A DNA stretch of 64,000 nucleotides from CAYRPN01 sp964426135 (GTDB lineage: Bacteria > Planctomycetota > Phycisphaerae > Phycisphaerales > Phycisphaeraceae): NCBI GenBank assembly GCA_964426135.1, contig CAYRPN010000009.1, positions 1 to 64,000 on the forward strand, written 5' to 3'. The translations under genes were made by a program, and so were the position numbers. Position 1 is the stretch's first letter. Each line of letters begins with the position of its first letter. This document shows positions 16,302 through 27,116 of this stretch, in pieces. The notes below the pieces were generated by a model. That model was given only the letters and a program-made list of their open reading frames with translations, searched no databases and had not been told where the DNA came from.

Positions 16302-19300
16302 TTGTCCAAGCGTCCTTTCTTGAGCGTGGTGGTGTTCGCCGCAGTCGCAATTCTCAGCCCTGCGGCCAATGGTGAAAACGAAAAAGCGCCGACGGCCGGT
16401 CAGGCCGTTGCCGCCGGTTCGCCTGCCGACCTGATTCTTCAGGCCGACAAAAAGCGCGAGGCTGGCGATTACGACGGCGCAACGCAGCTTCTCAACTCAG
16501 CAGCCGCCCACCCGCAGGCGACTGACGAAGACAAGACCTTTATCGCCGCCCGCACAGCCGAAGTGGCCCGTGCCCGCGACGCGAAAGTCACCGCCGCCCG
16601 CCAGACCCTGGACGAGGTCTCCGCTGAGCTCGGCAAACCCGACGCCAACCTGAACACTGCCGAGACCCGGCTCAAGAGCGTCAAGAGCGCCAGCCTGAAT
16701 CTGGGCTTCTTCGACAACAGCCGGCTCGACCGCATGCTCGCCGTGGTGGCGGAGCGTCGCGGCACGTCGCCGGTCTCCGCAGTGACGCTGGCTCAGGCGG
16801 AACCGGCCAAGCCCGCTGATCCCGTCAAGGCTGCTGATCCGGCCAAACCTGTCGATACCGCAGCCCCCGCCGCTGCTCCGGCCGCCCCCGCAGCCGCGCC
16901 TGCTCCCGCCGCCGCCGAGCCAGCCAAGAACGACCCGCTCGCCCTGGCCCGCAAGCTGGTCATCGAAGAGAAGCTGCTCGAAGCCCGCAACGCCGAGGCC
17001 AACGGCCAGTTCAACATCGCCGCCAAGCTCTACGGCGAAGTCGTCGCCATCGATCCGAGCAACGCCGCCGCCAAGGCCGCCCGCGACGCCGCCGCCGCCC
17101 GCGCCCTGCCCGGCGCCGGTGGCCCGGTGAACGTGATCGGCAAGATCGGGGATATTCAGAAGGTTGAACGCGAAGCAACCATCACCGAATACAACGAGCT
17201 GATGAACAAGGCTGAGAAGTTCCGCGTCGAGCGCAACTACCCGAACGCCGAGGACGCGGTGCAGCAGGCCAAGGTGGTCATCGACCGCAACAAGAGCTAT
17301 CTGGGCAACACCGAATACGTCGACCTGCGTGACAAGGCGAACAAGAAATACGCCGACATCACCCTGGAGAAGGAAAAGGCCCGCACCGAAGGCATGAAGG
17401 TGTCGGAAGATCAGGACAAGAAAGACGCGGAGAACCGCCGCATCCGCGCCAAGCTCGAACAGTACGAGCAGGTTCAGCGGTTGCTTCAGCGTGCCGCGGA
17501 TCTTCGCAAGACGCAGGACTACGACCGCTCGCTGCAATTGATTCACCAGGCTCTGTTCCTCGATCCGGGCAACCCCGCCGCCGAGGCGATGAAGGTGATG
17601 ATCGAGGATTCGCAGATCGCGGTGAAGGCCAAGGAATACATGCGAATCCGGGCCCTCCGCGTGGCCCGTCAATCGGTGGACCTGATCGAAGCGACGATTC
17701 CCTACAACGAACTGATCACGTACCCCTCGGACTGGCCGCAGCTCACGGCAACCCGCCTGGGCGCTCTGTCGAAGGACGCGAACGAGTCGGAAATCAACCG
17801 CCGCGTGTCGCTGAAGCTGCAGGATCCGGTGCCCGTGAACTTCGATGCGAACAAATTCGTCAACGTCGTGGACTATTTCCGCAACACCACAGGCGTGAAC
17901 TTCTTCGTGAACTGGGCCGCGCTGGAAGCCGCCGGCATCGAGCAGGACCTGCCCATCAACCTGCAACTGAACAACGTCCCCGCCGAGCAGGCGCTCAAGC
18001 TCGTCCTCCAGCAGGCCGGCGCCGCCGCCAACCTGGAGAAGGTGAATTTCAGCATCATCGACGGCGTGGTCCACATCTCCACCCAGCGCGATCTGCAGAA
18101 GACCACCGATACCCGCGTCTACGACATCCGCGACCTGCTCGTGCAGGTGCCCAACTTCTCGGGCGCTCCTGAGTTCGACCTGAACCAGGCGCTGTCGAAC
18201 ACCAGTTCCGGCGGTTCCTCCGGCGGCGCCGCTTCGGCGTCCACCACCCTCTTCGGCACCGAGGAGGAAACCCAGAAGCAGCCCACCCGCGAGGAACTGA
18301 TCGAGCAGATCACCACCCTCATCCAGGACACCATCGGCGTCCAGGCGGATTGGGCGGCCTACGGCGGCGAAGTCTCCAGCCTCCGCGAACTCAACGGCAA
18401 CCTGATCGTCAAGAGCACGCCGGACAACCACCGCGACATCGTCAAGCTGCTGGGCCAGCTCCGCGCGGCCCGCGCCATGCAGATTCACATCGAAGCCCGA
18501 TTCCTCCTGGTCGAGACCAACTTCCTCGATGAAGTCGGCGTGGACCTGGACTTCCAGTACCGCTCCAGCGAAGGCCGATTCCTTGGCCCCATCACCGTCG
18601 CGCAGGATCACATCGGCATGGCCGGCGCGTCGGACACCGGCTTCCCCGGCAACTTCGGCAACGCTTCCACCGGCACCGACCCCTTCACCCCGGGCCTGGG
18701 ATTCCCGCCCGTCGGCACCGGCGCCGGTCAGCCCGGCACCCCGCCCAACCGCTCGCTGCGGTTCGGCATCGGCGTGACGTTCTTCGACGACCTGGACGTC
18801 AACCTCATCGTTAACGCGACGCAGGCTTCCCGCCGCTCCATCGCACTGACCGCCCCCCGCCTGACTCTGTTCAACGGCCAGCGCTCGCACGTCATGGTCG
18901 CCCGCCAGATCGCGTTCATCTCCGACCTCGAACCCGTCTCCGATGCAGGCTTCGACCCCACTCTCTCCGTGACCCAGTCCGGCGTCGTCCTCGACGTCGA
19001 AGCCACCGTGTCGGCTGACCGCCGCTACGTCACCATGACCGCCCGGCCCAGCCTGGCGACCGTCGTGCAGCCGATCCGCTCCATCCCGCAGCAGGGCGCA
19101 GGCGTGCTCGACCAAGGCAACGGCGGCGGCGACAACGCCGGTGAAAACGTGCTGATCTCCGGCTTCATCGAAGCCCCCGAACTCGAACTCACCCAGGTCC
19201 GCACCAGCGTCTCCGTTCCCGACAAGGGCACCCTCCTGATGGGCGGCCAGCGCGTCGTCGCCGACGTCGAAGTCGAGGCCGGCGTCCCCATCCTCTCCAA

Positions 19301-19505
19301 GATCCCCGTGCTCAACCGCTTCTTCACCAACACCAGCAAGGTGAAGGACGAGCGCACCCTGCTCATCCTCATCAAGCCCACCATCATCCTCCAGGACGAA
19401 CAGGAAGACCTGCTCTTCCCCGGCCTGCTGCAAGACCCGGCCGCCTACAACGCGGCCCGCAACCTGTCGCCGCTCAAGGCCGTGGGCGACATCTCGGCTC
19501 CGTGA
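16302..19505 (+). CDS. Secretin (type II/IV-pilus-type outer-membrane channel) with N-terminal TPR region
   Basis: 1,067 residues from a TTG start with GGAGG six bases upstream; the frame is open to 16218. A signal peptide (LSVVVFAAVAILSPAANG) is followed by TPR-like helices (to about 330), a Pro/Ala-rich linker near 170-205, more helical repeats, then N-domains (VNVVDYFRNTTGVNFFVNW; VSSLRELNGNLIVKSTPDNH). The C-terminal secretin core has IEARFLLVETNFLDEVGVDL, VTFFDDLDVNLIVNATQ, and the hallmark GVPILSKIPVLNRFF. It should form a multimeric gated channel in the outer membrane for a secretion or pilus system. Its length, about 1.5 times GspD, and the TPR front are typical of planctomycete homologues. 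No other secretion genes adjoin it. Confidence 0.85.
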   Translation: MSKRPFLSVVVFAAVAILSPAANGENEKAPTAGQAVAAGSPADLILQADKKREAGDYDGATQLLNSAAAHPQATDEDKTFIAARTAEVARARDAKVTAARQTLDEVSAELGKPDANLNTAETRLKSVKSASLNLGFFDNSRLDRMLAVVAERRGTSPVSAVTLAQAEPAKPADPVKAADPAKPVDTAAPAAAPAAPAAAPAPAAAEPAKNDPLALARKLVIEEKLLEARNAEANGQFNIAAKLYGEVVAIDPSNAAAKAARDAAAARALPGAGGPVNVIGKIGDIQKVEREATITEYNELMNKAEKFRVERNYPNAEDAVQQAKVVIDRNKSYLGNTEYVDLRDKANKKYADITLEKEKARTEGMKVSEDQDKKDAENRRIRAKLEQYEQVQRLLQRAADLRKTQDYDRSLQLIHQALFLDPGNPAAEAMKVMIEDSQIAVKAKEYMRIRALRVARQSVDLIEATIPYNELITYPSDWPQLTATRLGALSKDANESEINRRVSLKLQDPVPVNFDANKFVNVVDYFRNTTGVNFFVNWAALEAAGIEQDLPINLQLNNVPAEQALKLVLQQAGAAANLEKVNFSIIDGVVHISTQRDLQKTTDTRVYDIRDLLVQVPNFSGAPEFDLNQALSNTSSGGSSGGAASASTTLFGTEEETQKQPTREELIEQITTLIQDTIGVQADWAAYGGEVSSLRELNGNLIVKSTPDNHRDIVKLLGQLRAARAMQIHIEARFLLVETNFLDEVGVDLDFQYRSSEGRFLGPITVAQDHIGMAGASDTGFPGNFGNASTGTDPFTPGLGFPPVGTGAGQPGTPPNRSLRFGIGVTFFDDLDVNLIVNATQASRRSIALTAPRLTLFNGQRSHVMVARQIAFISDLEPVSDAGFDPTLSVTQSGVVLDVEATVSADRRYVTMTARPSLATVVQPIRSIPQQGAGVLDQGNGGGDNAGENVLISGFIEAPELELTQVRTSVSVPDKGTLLMGGQRVVADVEVEAGVPILSKIPVLNRFFTNTSKVKDERTLLILIKPTIILQDEQEDLLFPGLLQDPAAYNAARNLSPLKAVGDISAP

Positions 19506-19539
19506 TCGGATCAGCCGAAAGCCCCGTCCAATCAATCGA

Positions 19540-19570
19540 ACCGGCGAGCCTCGCGCTCGCCGGTTTTTTT
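19540..19570 (+). terminator. Rho-independent terminator of the secretin gene
   Basis: CCGGCGAGC/GCTCGCCGG stem (9 bp) with a 5-base loop and seven T residues, 35 bases after the stop. Confidence 0.9.
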
Positions 19571-19616
19571 CTGCGCGATGCTTTCGCCGGATTCCGAGTG
19601 ATCCGGAGGCCAGGTG

Positions 19617-19779
19617 ATACGGATTCCATCTGATTCTCGCGCAGATGCCACTGGCAGGCTTGGCTGCCAGTGGACCTGCGAAAAGCAAGGCGGGGGCGTC
19701 GGTGGACGCGAGAAACGCACTGGCAGCCGAGCCTGCCAGTGGCTTCAACTTCGGCACGAGAATCAGATAGAAACCGTAT
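19617..19779. repeat. Inverted-repeat element R1, copy C
   Basis: 163 bp, outer termini ATACGGATTCCATCTGATTC and GAATCAGATAGAAACCGTAT, internal arms TGCCACTGGCAGGCTTGGCT and its partner. It begins 47 bases after the secretin terminator. Confidence 0.9.
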
Positions 19780-19848
19780 GATTCCCGCGCGACGTGGGTC
19801 ATGCGCGACCGAAGTTGCGGTGTGTCCCAGGCACAAAGGACGGTGTGA

Positions 19849-20146
19849 CGTGTGCCACGGGCTAGCGAAGGCTCGGCGCAGCTTGCCCGTGCGCCTTGTG
19901 GTTTCTTTGCGAAGCACAGCGGGCTACCTCTGATACGGCTTCCTTGTGAAACTCGCGCTGCGGGTGCCACGGGTAAGCGGAGTCCGCGGAGCTTACCCGT
20001 GCGAATGACATGCGGGCGAACGGACACGGGTAAGCTGCGTCGAGCCTCCGCTTACCCGTGGCACCCGAGGCGCGCGATTCAAACGGATTCCGCATCCTTC
20101 ACGCACGGGCAAGTTCCGAAGACTCCGCTTGCCCGTGGCACACCGC
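19849..20146. repeat. Cluster of GTGCCACGGGTAAGC hairpins, including R1 variant E (19933-20095)
   Basis: Three hairpins are built on CACGGGTAAGC / GCTTACCCGTG: 19849-19893, 19972-20066 (two nested) and 20103-20146. The middle pair lies inside a 163-bp unit with R1-like termini (ATACGGCTTCC at 19933 and GGATTCCGCAT ending 20095). The 19506-20374 gap holds only a terminator, repeats and the leader of the next gene. Confidence 0.75.
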
Positions 20147-20374
20147 GATCGAATCAGGCCGAAGCCCGTTCAGATGAGCTTGGCGGGTTGCGTGAAAATA
20201 GGAAATTATTTTCAAACTCCGTATCCAGGGGCATCTTGGCGCCGCGGCCGAAACGCAAAATGCGAATTCAGCGAATCCCCCACTGGCCAGCGACGGCGCG
20301 TTTTGCTATTTTGTCGATCCGCGCCGCGGTGGCCGCCTGTGCGAGCCGCGCGGTTTTTCTTCACGAGGTCAGTC

Positions 20375-21628
20375 ATGAGTGCGACGAGCGTCAAGCAGTT
20401 GAAGACGGTTTCCAATAATGTCGGCAAGCCCCTGGCGGCGGCGCTGGAGGAAGGCCGCGGTTTGCTGCGCCTTTCCCCCACCTGGGTGCCGCGATCGTTC
20501 CTGCAACCGGGCCTGCGCATCAAGCTCAATCCGAACGACACCTACGCGTTCGGCCTCAGCCGCGGCGGCATCGACGAGCGCTGGTTCGCCTCGACCACCG
20601 AAGCCGCCAACGACAACCGCACGCCCGACGAGGGCCTCAGCTACGTCGTCGTCGGCAACAGCCGGTTCCAGTTGCGCGACGCGGTGGCCGAACTGGGCGA
20701 GACGCTCATCGGCAAGGCGATCTGGAAAAAATACGGCAAGTGGCCGGTGTACTCGAAATTCTTCGACAACATGGGCCCCATCCCGCACCACATGCACCAG
20801 TCCGCCAAGCAGGCGAAACTGGTCGGCCAGGAGGGCAAGCCCGAGTCGTACTACTTCCCGCCCCAGCACAACTGGACCGGCAACAATTTCCCCCACACCT
20901 TCATGGGCCTGAACCCCGGCACCACCAAGGCGCAGGTCCGCAAGTGCCTGGAGGATTGGAACAAGGGCGATAACGGCATCCTCGACCTGTCGCAGGCGTA
21001 TCGCCTGAAGATCGGCACCGGCTGGCTGATTCCGCCGAGCGTGCTGCACGCGCCGGGCAGCCTGTGCACGTACGAGCCGCAGTGGGGCAGCGACGTGTTC
21101 GGCATGTACCAGAACCTCGTCGAGGGCCGCAGCGTGCCATGGGCGCTGCTCGTCAAGGACATGCCCAAGAACAAGCACAAGGACCTGGACTTCATCGTGG
21201 ATCAGCTCGACTGGGATCGCAACGTCGATCCGAACTTCAAGGCGAACAACTACCTCGAGCCGATCGTGGACACGCAGGACGAAGCTCACGTCGACAAGTG
21301 GATCGTCTACGGCAACATCGACGGGTTCCAGTTCTTCTCCGCCAAGGAACTCACCGTCCTGCCCGGCGGCAGCGTCACGATCAAGGACAAGGGCGCCAGC
21401 GGCGTCATCACCGTCCAGGGCCACGGCAGGGCCAATGGCTTGACCATCAACAGCCCGAAGATGATCGGGTTCCACGAACTGACGCAGGACGAGTTCTTCA
21501 TCACCGAAGCCGCCGCCACGGCCGGCGTCACGTACGTCAACGACAGCCCGACCGAGCCGCTGGTGATGCTCCGTTACTTCGGCCCGCAGGTGAACACGCA
21601 CGCACCGAAGCACAGAGGATCGAAGTGA
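20375..21628 (+). CDS. Class I phosphomannose-isomerase-like cupin protein
   Basis: 417 residues. It resembles type I mannose-6-phosphate isomerases, with two cupin halves. The metal site is suggested by GPIPHHMHQ (H138, H139, H141), then GKPESYYF (E157), and a later PSVLHAPG (H225). The C-terminal half (FFSAKELTVLPGGSVTI ... TVQGHGRAN) looks like a second cupin with a remodelled site. Its role is probably an aldose/ketose phosphate isomerase or a related sugar-binding enzyme; the overall similarity is to a planctomycete subgroup, so the exact substrate is uncertain. The start at 20375 (MSATSVKQLK) has GAGG nine bases upstream; the frame extends to 20129 through repeats. Confidence 0.65.
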   Translation: MSATSVKQLKTVSNNVGKPLAAALEEGRGLLRLSPTWVPRSFLQPGLRIKLNPNDTYAFGLSRGGIDERWFASTTEAANDNRTPDEGLSYVVVGNSRFQLRDAVAELGETLIGKAIWKKYGKWPVYSKFFDNMGPIPHHMHQSAKQAKLVGQEGKPESYYFPPQHNWTGNNFPHTFMGLNPGTTKAQVRKCLEDWNKGDNGILDLSQAYRLKIGTGWLIPPSVLHAPGSLCTYEPQWGSDVFGMYQNLVEGRSVPWALLVKDMPKNKHKDLDFIVDQLDWDRNVDPNFKANNYLEPIVDTQDEAHVDKWIVYGNIDGFQFFSAKELTVLPGGSVTIKDKGASGVITVQGHGRANGLTINSPKMIGFHELTQDEFFITEAAATAGVTYVNDSPTEPLVMLRYFGPQVNTHAPKHRGSK

Positions 21629-21674
21629 GCGGGGGGCGTGTCATTCCCGTGCCCCCGGCGCATCCACAGAACAA

Positions 21675-21815
21675 TGCGAATGTCTAATGTCGAGTGTCGA
21701 GTGTCTAGTGTCGAGTTTCTAGTCGCTGAAAGCCGCCAACGCTTGACCGTCACCATGAAACGTCCCCATTGTCCGGGATTAGACATTCAACACGAGACAT
21801 TCGACATTAGACAAT
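21675..21815. repeat. Mirrored TGTCGAGTGTCTAG word arrays
   Basis: TGTCTAATGTCGAGTGTCGA-type words at about 21678-21724 face GAGACATTCGACATTAGACA-type words at about 21780-21815, as imperfect inverted arms between the cupin gene and the next gene. Confidence 0.6.
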
Positions 21816-21903
21816 TGCCTTGGCGGGTTTTCGCATCCGCATGAATCCGTCGACCGTTTCATCATGACCCCGACTGTTCGCCACCCCGAGAGTGAGTATT
21901 TCA

Positions 21904-22416
21904 ATGTCCATGGATCACAAGGCATTCGCGTTTGACTGGGATGCCTTTGCATCAGAGCTGTTGCCCGTTCTTTCGCAGTCGCTGGAGTCCAACGATCCGG
22001 CTGCCCTGCGCGCCTTCATCGAAGAGCACCGCGAGTCGCTCGTCGACCCGGTCTCCGAGGAACTGCTTGCCGAGGACTGGGTGGATACGCTCGTCTCCGG
22101 CGATGTGCAGGAACTGGCGGACCTGGCGCTGACCAAGTATTACGAGCCGACGGAAGACTGCGGCCTGGGCGAGTGGTGGGAGGAGATCGGCAAATCGCTG
22201 GCCCCCGCCGCCGCCGCGGCGCTTCTGGGCAATGCGCTCAAGGGCGGGGCGCAGGTGTTCGATCCGGGCCGGATGGGTGCGTATTTCCAGTCACCCGCCC
22301 AGACCGGCGCTTCCGCCAAGGCGCTGGGCTCGGTCAGCCTGCCCGATGTGGAGGAGTACCGCGACTTCCTCAAGGGCTGCGCGGAAGACGGCATGGGGGT
22401 TTATGTGACGTTTTGA
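21904..22416 (+). CDS. Hypothetical acidic protein
   Basis: 170 residues from ATG 21904 (an in-frame GTG at 21892 and ATG at 21910 also exist). I do not recognise a family. The first 75 residues are strongly acidic and helical (SLESNDPAALRAFIEEHRES), the middle has EPTEDCGLGEWWEEIG, and an Ala/Gly-rich stretch (LAPAAAAALLGNALKGGAQV) precedes a mixed C-terminus ending DGMGVYVTF. No signal peptide or membrane helix is clear. It is probably a soluble cytoplasmic protein, with no functional hint from the neighbours. Confidence 0.6.
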   Translation: MSMDHKAFAFDWDAFASELLPVLSQSLESNDPAALRAFIEEHRESLVDPVSEELLAEDWVDTLVSGDVQELADLALTKYYEPTEDCGLGEWWEEIGKSLAPAAAAALLGNALKGGAQVFDPGRMGAYFQSPAQTGASAKALGSVSLPDVEEYRDFLKGCAEDGMGVYVTF

Positions 22417-22460
22417 GGCGGCAGGGCCTCCGTTCTCGCGATCGTCGCCAGCGAGCTTGG

Positions 22461-22466
22461 TAGAAT
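22461..22466 (+). promoter_or_regulatory. -10-like hexamer directly before the Uma2 start
   Basis: TAGAAT followed by five bases and ATG at 22472; no Shine-Dalgarno sequence. This spacing is what a leaderless transcript would show. Confidence 0.35.
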
Positions 22467-22471
22467 GGCCC

Positions 22472-23083
22472 ATGACGGAGTTTTTCATGGTCGCGCATGC
22501 AATCCAAAGCGAGCCGATGACTGTCGCCCAGTTCATGGCGCTGCCGCCGGAACGAGATGGGATCACGCGCGAACTGATCAACGGCCGCATCCGGGAGCAC
22601 GACGTGACAACGCGAAACCGCTGGCATTGTTCGACGGAAGCTTTGATCGCCCGGTTGCTTCTCAACTGGCTTGACCGATCTGATCTGATGCGAGGCGTCG
22701 TTGCCTCCGGTGAAGTCCGCTGCCGGCTCTCGACTTCATCCGCCACGGTTGTGGGCATCGACGTCGCCTTCTTCGGCCCCGAGCACATCGGCGTGGTGGA
22801 TGAGGAGACCGACGGCTTCGCGGGGCCGCCGATTCTGGCGGTCGAGATTGCTTCGCCGTCGGACACCAAGGAAGCGGTGACGGAGAAGATCCGCCTGTAT
22901 CTGGGCGCGGGCGTCAGGCAGGTGTGGATCGTCGACACCGACTTCCACACGATCACGGTGCATCGCCGCGGCTGCGATCCCAGCCTTTTCGGTTCGTCTC
23001 AGACGATGACCGGCGAGCCCGATCTGCCCGGTTTCAGCGAGCCGGTGAGTTCGTTCTTCCTGCCCGGCCACGCGCGTGGCTGA
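22472..23083 (+). CDS. Uma2-family putative restriction endonuclease (DUF820)
   Basis: 203 residues of the PD-(D/E)XK-like Uma2 fold, a family expanded in cyanobacteria and planctomycetes. Visible elements: MTVAQFMALP and ELINGRI at the N-terminus, VVGIDVAFF (the acidic strand Asp), PPILAVEIASPSDTKEAVTEK (E and distant K of the catalytic core) and YLGAGVRQVWIVDTDFHTITVHR. It may be a DNase, but family members often stand alone and their biological role is unsettled. The start at 22472 is preferred over 22457 because of the -10-like TAGAAT just upstream. It is 68 bases before the sugar-enzyme fusion gene and probably unrelated to it. Confidence 0.8.
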   Translation: MTEFFMVAHAIQSEPMTVAQFMALPPERDGITRELINGRIREHDVTTRNRWHCSTEALIARLLLNWLDRSDLMRGVVASGEVRCRLSTSSATVVGIDVAFFGPEHIGVVDEETDGFAGPPILAVEIASPSDTKEAVTEKIRLYLGAGVRQVWIVDTDFHTITVHRRGCDPSLFGSSQTMTGEPDLPGFSEPVSSFFLPGHARG

Positions 23084-23151
23084 GCAGTCCTAATTTCTTT
23101 TACTTTTTCATCATTGACCCGATCCGGGAAAGCCGCACAGGAGGTTCCTTC

Positions 23152-25392
<2,241 letters not shown>

Positions 25393-25435
25393 TTCCCCAG
25401 TGACGATCCTCTCGTAACCGCGCGCCGCGAGAACA

Positions 25436-25765
25436 ATGATGTTCAGGCACGAGCAATTCGAGTGGGATCGGGACAAAGATCGGCGAAACCAGCGAAAGCA
25501 TCGCGTGTCGTTCGCGGATGCCGCGCAAGTGCTGTCCGACGCCTACGGAGACGTCTTCCACCTGACGCAACCGGATGACCGCCACGATGAATTGGAAGAA
25601 CGATGGATAACCATTGGTTCGCATCCCTACAATCGGTCATTGGTTTTTTACATCGTCTGGACCTACAGGCCGTCCGACCCGGGTCTGGTCACGCGCATCA
25701 TTTCCGCGCGTCCCGCCAGCCCCTTCGAGCGACGCCAATATGAAAAAGACACCTTCCAATTCTAA
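25436..25765 (+). CDS. brnT: BrnT-family toxin
   Basis: 109 residues matching the BrnT RNase toxin: FEWDRDKDRRNQRKHRVSFAD at the N-terminus (FEWD, N and KH motif), ERWITIG in the centre, and RIISARPASPFERRQYE at the C-terminus. BrnT toxins have a RelE-like fold and cleave RNA when freed from the antitoxin. The start is ATG 25436 (a second ATG follows at once). The downstream gene overlaps the last 26 bases, the usual toxin-first BrnT-BrnA order. Confidence 0.88.
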   Translation: MMFRHEQFEWDRDKDRRNQRKHRVSFADAAQVLSDAYGDVFHLTQPDDRHDELEERWITIGSHPYNRSLVFYIVWTYRPSDPGLVTRIISARPASPFERRQYEKDTFQF

Positions 25766-25952
25766 GGCTGTTCGAGTTCACGCTCGCGATCTGAAGCCGC
25801 CGACCAAAGCGGATCTCGATCGATTGAAATCCGCGATGAATGGCCCGATCGACACTTCGCAAATGCCGCAGTGGACGCCGGAGCAGTTTCGAGCCGCCGT
25901 GAATCGGAGAAACGCGCTGCTCCGTTCCAAGAGCCGCGGCAAAGCGGGGTGA
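25740..25952 (+). CDS. Probable antitoxin partner of BrnT (atypical, BrnA-position)
   Basis: 70 residues starting inside the toxin gene (26-base overlap), so translation is probably coupled. It is basic, with a Lys/Pro-rich start (KKTPSNSKAV), a helical LTKADLDRL-like region and WTPEQFRAAVNRRNALLRSK. The usual BrnA ribbon-helix-helix C-terminus (TIRLDxDV type) is not visible, so it may be a different antitoxin family or a diverged BrnA. Function is inferred from position. A terminator follows 27 bases later. Confidence 0.65.
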   Translation: MKKTPSNSKAVRVHARDLKPPTKADLDRLKSAMNGPIDTSQMPQWTPEQFRAAVNRRNALLRSKSRGKAG

Positions 25953-25978
25953 GATCAAATTGGAACCATGACACTTGA

Positions 25979-26008
25979 AGCCCACGGACTCTGTCCGTGG
26001 GCTTTTTT
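25979..26008 (+). terminator. Rho-independent terminator of the BrnT operon
   Basis: 11-bp stem AGCCCACGGAC/GTCCGTGGGCT with a 3-base loop followed by six T residues. Confidence 0.92.
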
Positions 26009-26039
26009 CATAACGCGTTCACGACGCCGCGCGGAGTTT

Positions 26040-26202
26040 ATACGGTTTCTATCTGATTCTCGCGCCGAAATTGATGCCACTGGCAGGCTCGGCTGCCAGT
26101 GCGTTTCTCGCGTCCACCGACGCCCCCGCCTTGCTTTTCGCAGGTCCACTGGCAGCCAAGCCTGCCAGTGGCATCTGCGCGAAAATCAGATGGAATCCGT
26201 AT
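26040..26202. repeat. Inverted-repeat element R1, copy D (inverted)
   Basis: 163 bp in the opposite orientation to copy C and nearly identical to it. Its last base, 26202, is the final base of the TAA stop of the leftward metallopeptidase gene. Confidence 0.9.
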
Positions 26203-26969
26203 TATTTCCCGTCGTTCGACTTCGCTGGAGCAAACCCCGGCAGGCGGCCCCAGATGTCCGCCAGCATCGCGAAGATTTCCGGCTCGGCCTGCTTCAACTC
26301 ACCGGCGACGAACGGGTAGAAATCATTTGAACCGAAATAGCTCTCGGTCATCTCGGCGAAGAACTCCTTCTCGTCCGTCAGGCCGTAGTGCTCGCGCATT
26401 TTTCCGGAGACCGTGAGGACTGATTTGTACTTTCCGCCATCGCGGAATTGCTTCCAGGCCGCGATCACGCGCGGTTCGTCGAACCCGATGATCTGGTCGT
26501 GAAACCCGTGCGCCAGTTCATGCAGGATGACCCACGGTTGGCCGTGAATTCCCTCCGGGTCGAGGAAATCCCTGGTATCGGGAATATGGACGCACTTCGC
26601 CAGGCTCTCGCTGTAGCCGTGCTCTTTCAACCAGCCCGCATCGGGGTGGTACTGCATCGGGACCAGGTCGCCGTGGTTCAGATCCAGTTGGATGGTGATC
26701 GTTCGCAGCTTCGCCAGCGCCTTTTCCGGCACGACAAACGCGACGGCGACGAGCCGCGCTTCCAGGAGTTTCAACGCGCGTGTGCCTGTCGCCGCGTGTT
26801 CGCCCTTGAGCAGGCGATCGTCCACGCGAACGGTCCAGCCATCGATGTTGCGCGTCGTGTGAGCGGTGGGCAGCGGCTTCTTCTCGGCCGCAACCATGAC
26901 GCCGCCGCCGATCGCCGACACGAACGCCACGAGCATCGCCAGCTTCTGAACGACGGGGACGGTCTTCAT
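26202..26969 (-). CDS. Secreted zincin-type metallopeptidase-like protein
   Basis: 255 residues with an N-terminal signal or anchor helix (LAMLVAFVSAIGGGVMVAA). HELAHGFHDQ (H150, E151, H154) is the HExxH zinc-binding helix, and EKEFFAEMTESYFG about 50 residues later can supply the glutamate third ligand of a gluzincin. The arrangement resembles small secreted peptidase-like proteins often encoded next to planctomycete hydrolases; no named family is certain. The start at 26969 has AAGGGAG upstream and directly follows the stop of a leftover frame (26970-27116). It is probably co-transcribed with the giant upstream gene. Confidence 0.7.
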   Translation of the reverse strand: MKTVPVVQKLAMLVAFVSAIGGGVMVAAEKKPLPTAHTTRNIDGWTVRVDDRLLKGEHAATGTRALKLLEARLVAVAFVVPEKALAKLRTITIQLDLNHGDLVPMQYHPDAGWLKEHGYSESLAKCVHIPDTRDFLDPEGIHGQPWVILHELAHGFHDQIIGFDEPRVIAAWKQFRDGGKYKSVLTVSGKMREHYGLTDEKEFFAEMTESYFGSNDFYPFVAGELKQAEPEIFAMLADIWGRLPGFAPAKSNDGK

Positions 26970-27116
26970 TTACTTCGCTCCCTTCAGTAGTTCGATCATG
27001 GTCTTGCCCATCGCTTCGCCGAGATCGCGGTGGACTTCCGCCTCGCCGCCGCAGCGGCTGATGGCGATCGTCACCTTACCGCCTTCAAGTTCTTCGCGGA
27101 AATCGGACCAGACTTA
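26970..27116 (-). pseudogene. Orphan C-terminal coding fragment
   Basis: After the giant gene's TGA, a TAA follows and then the same frame runs open for 47 sense codons (VWSDFREELEGGKV ... MIELLKGAK) to a TAA that touches the next gene's ATG. There is no start codon with a ribosome site near its beginning. It reads like a real protein C-terminus, so it is probably the tail of a gene whose body was lost. Family not recognised. Confidence 0.45.

Noticed and set aside
16497..20027. Long minus-strand frame opposite the secretin
   Set aside because: It crosses a terminator and an R1 repeat and is a GC-skew shadow of the secretin gene.
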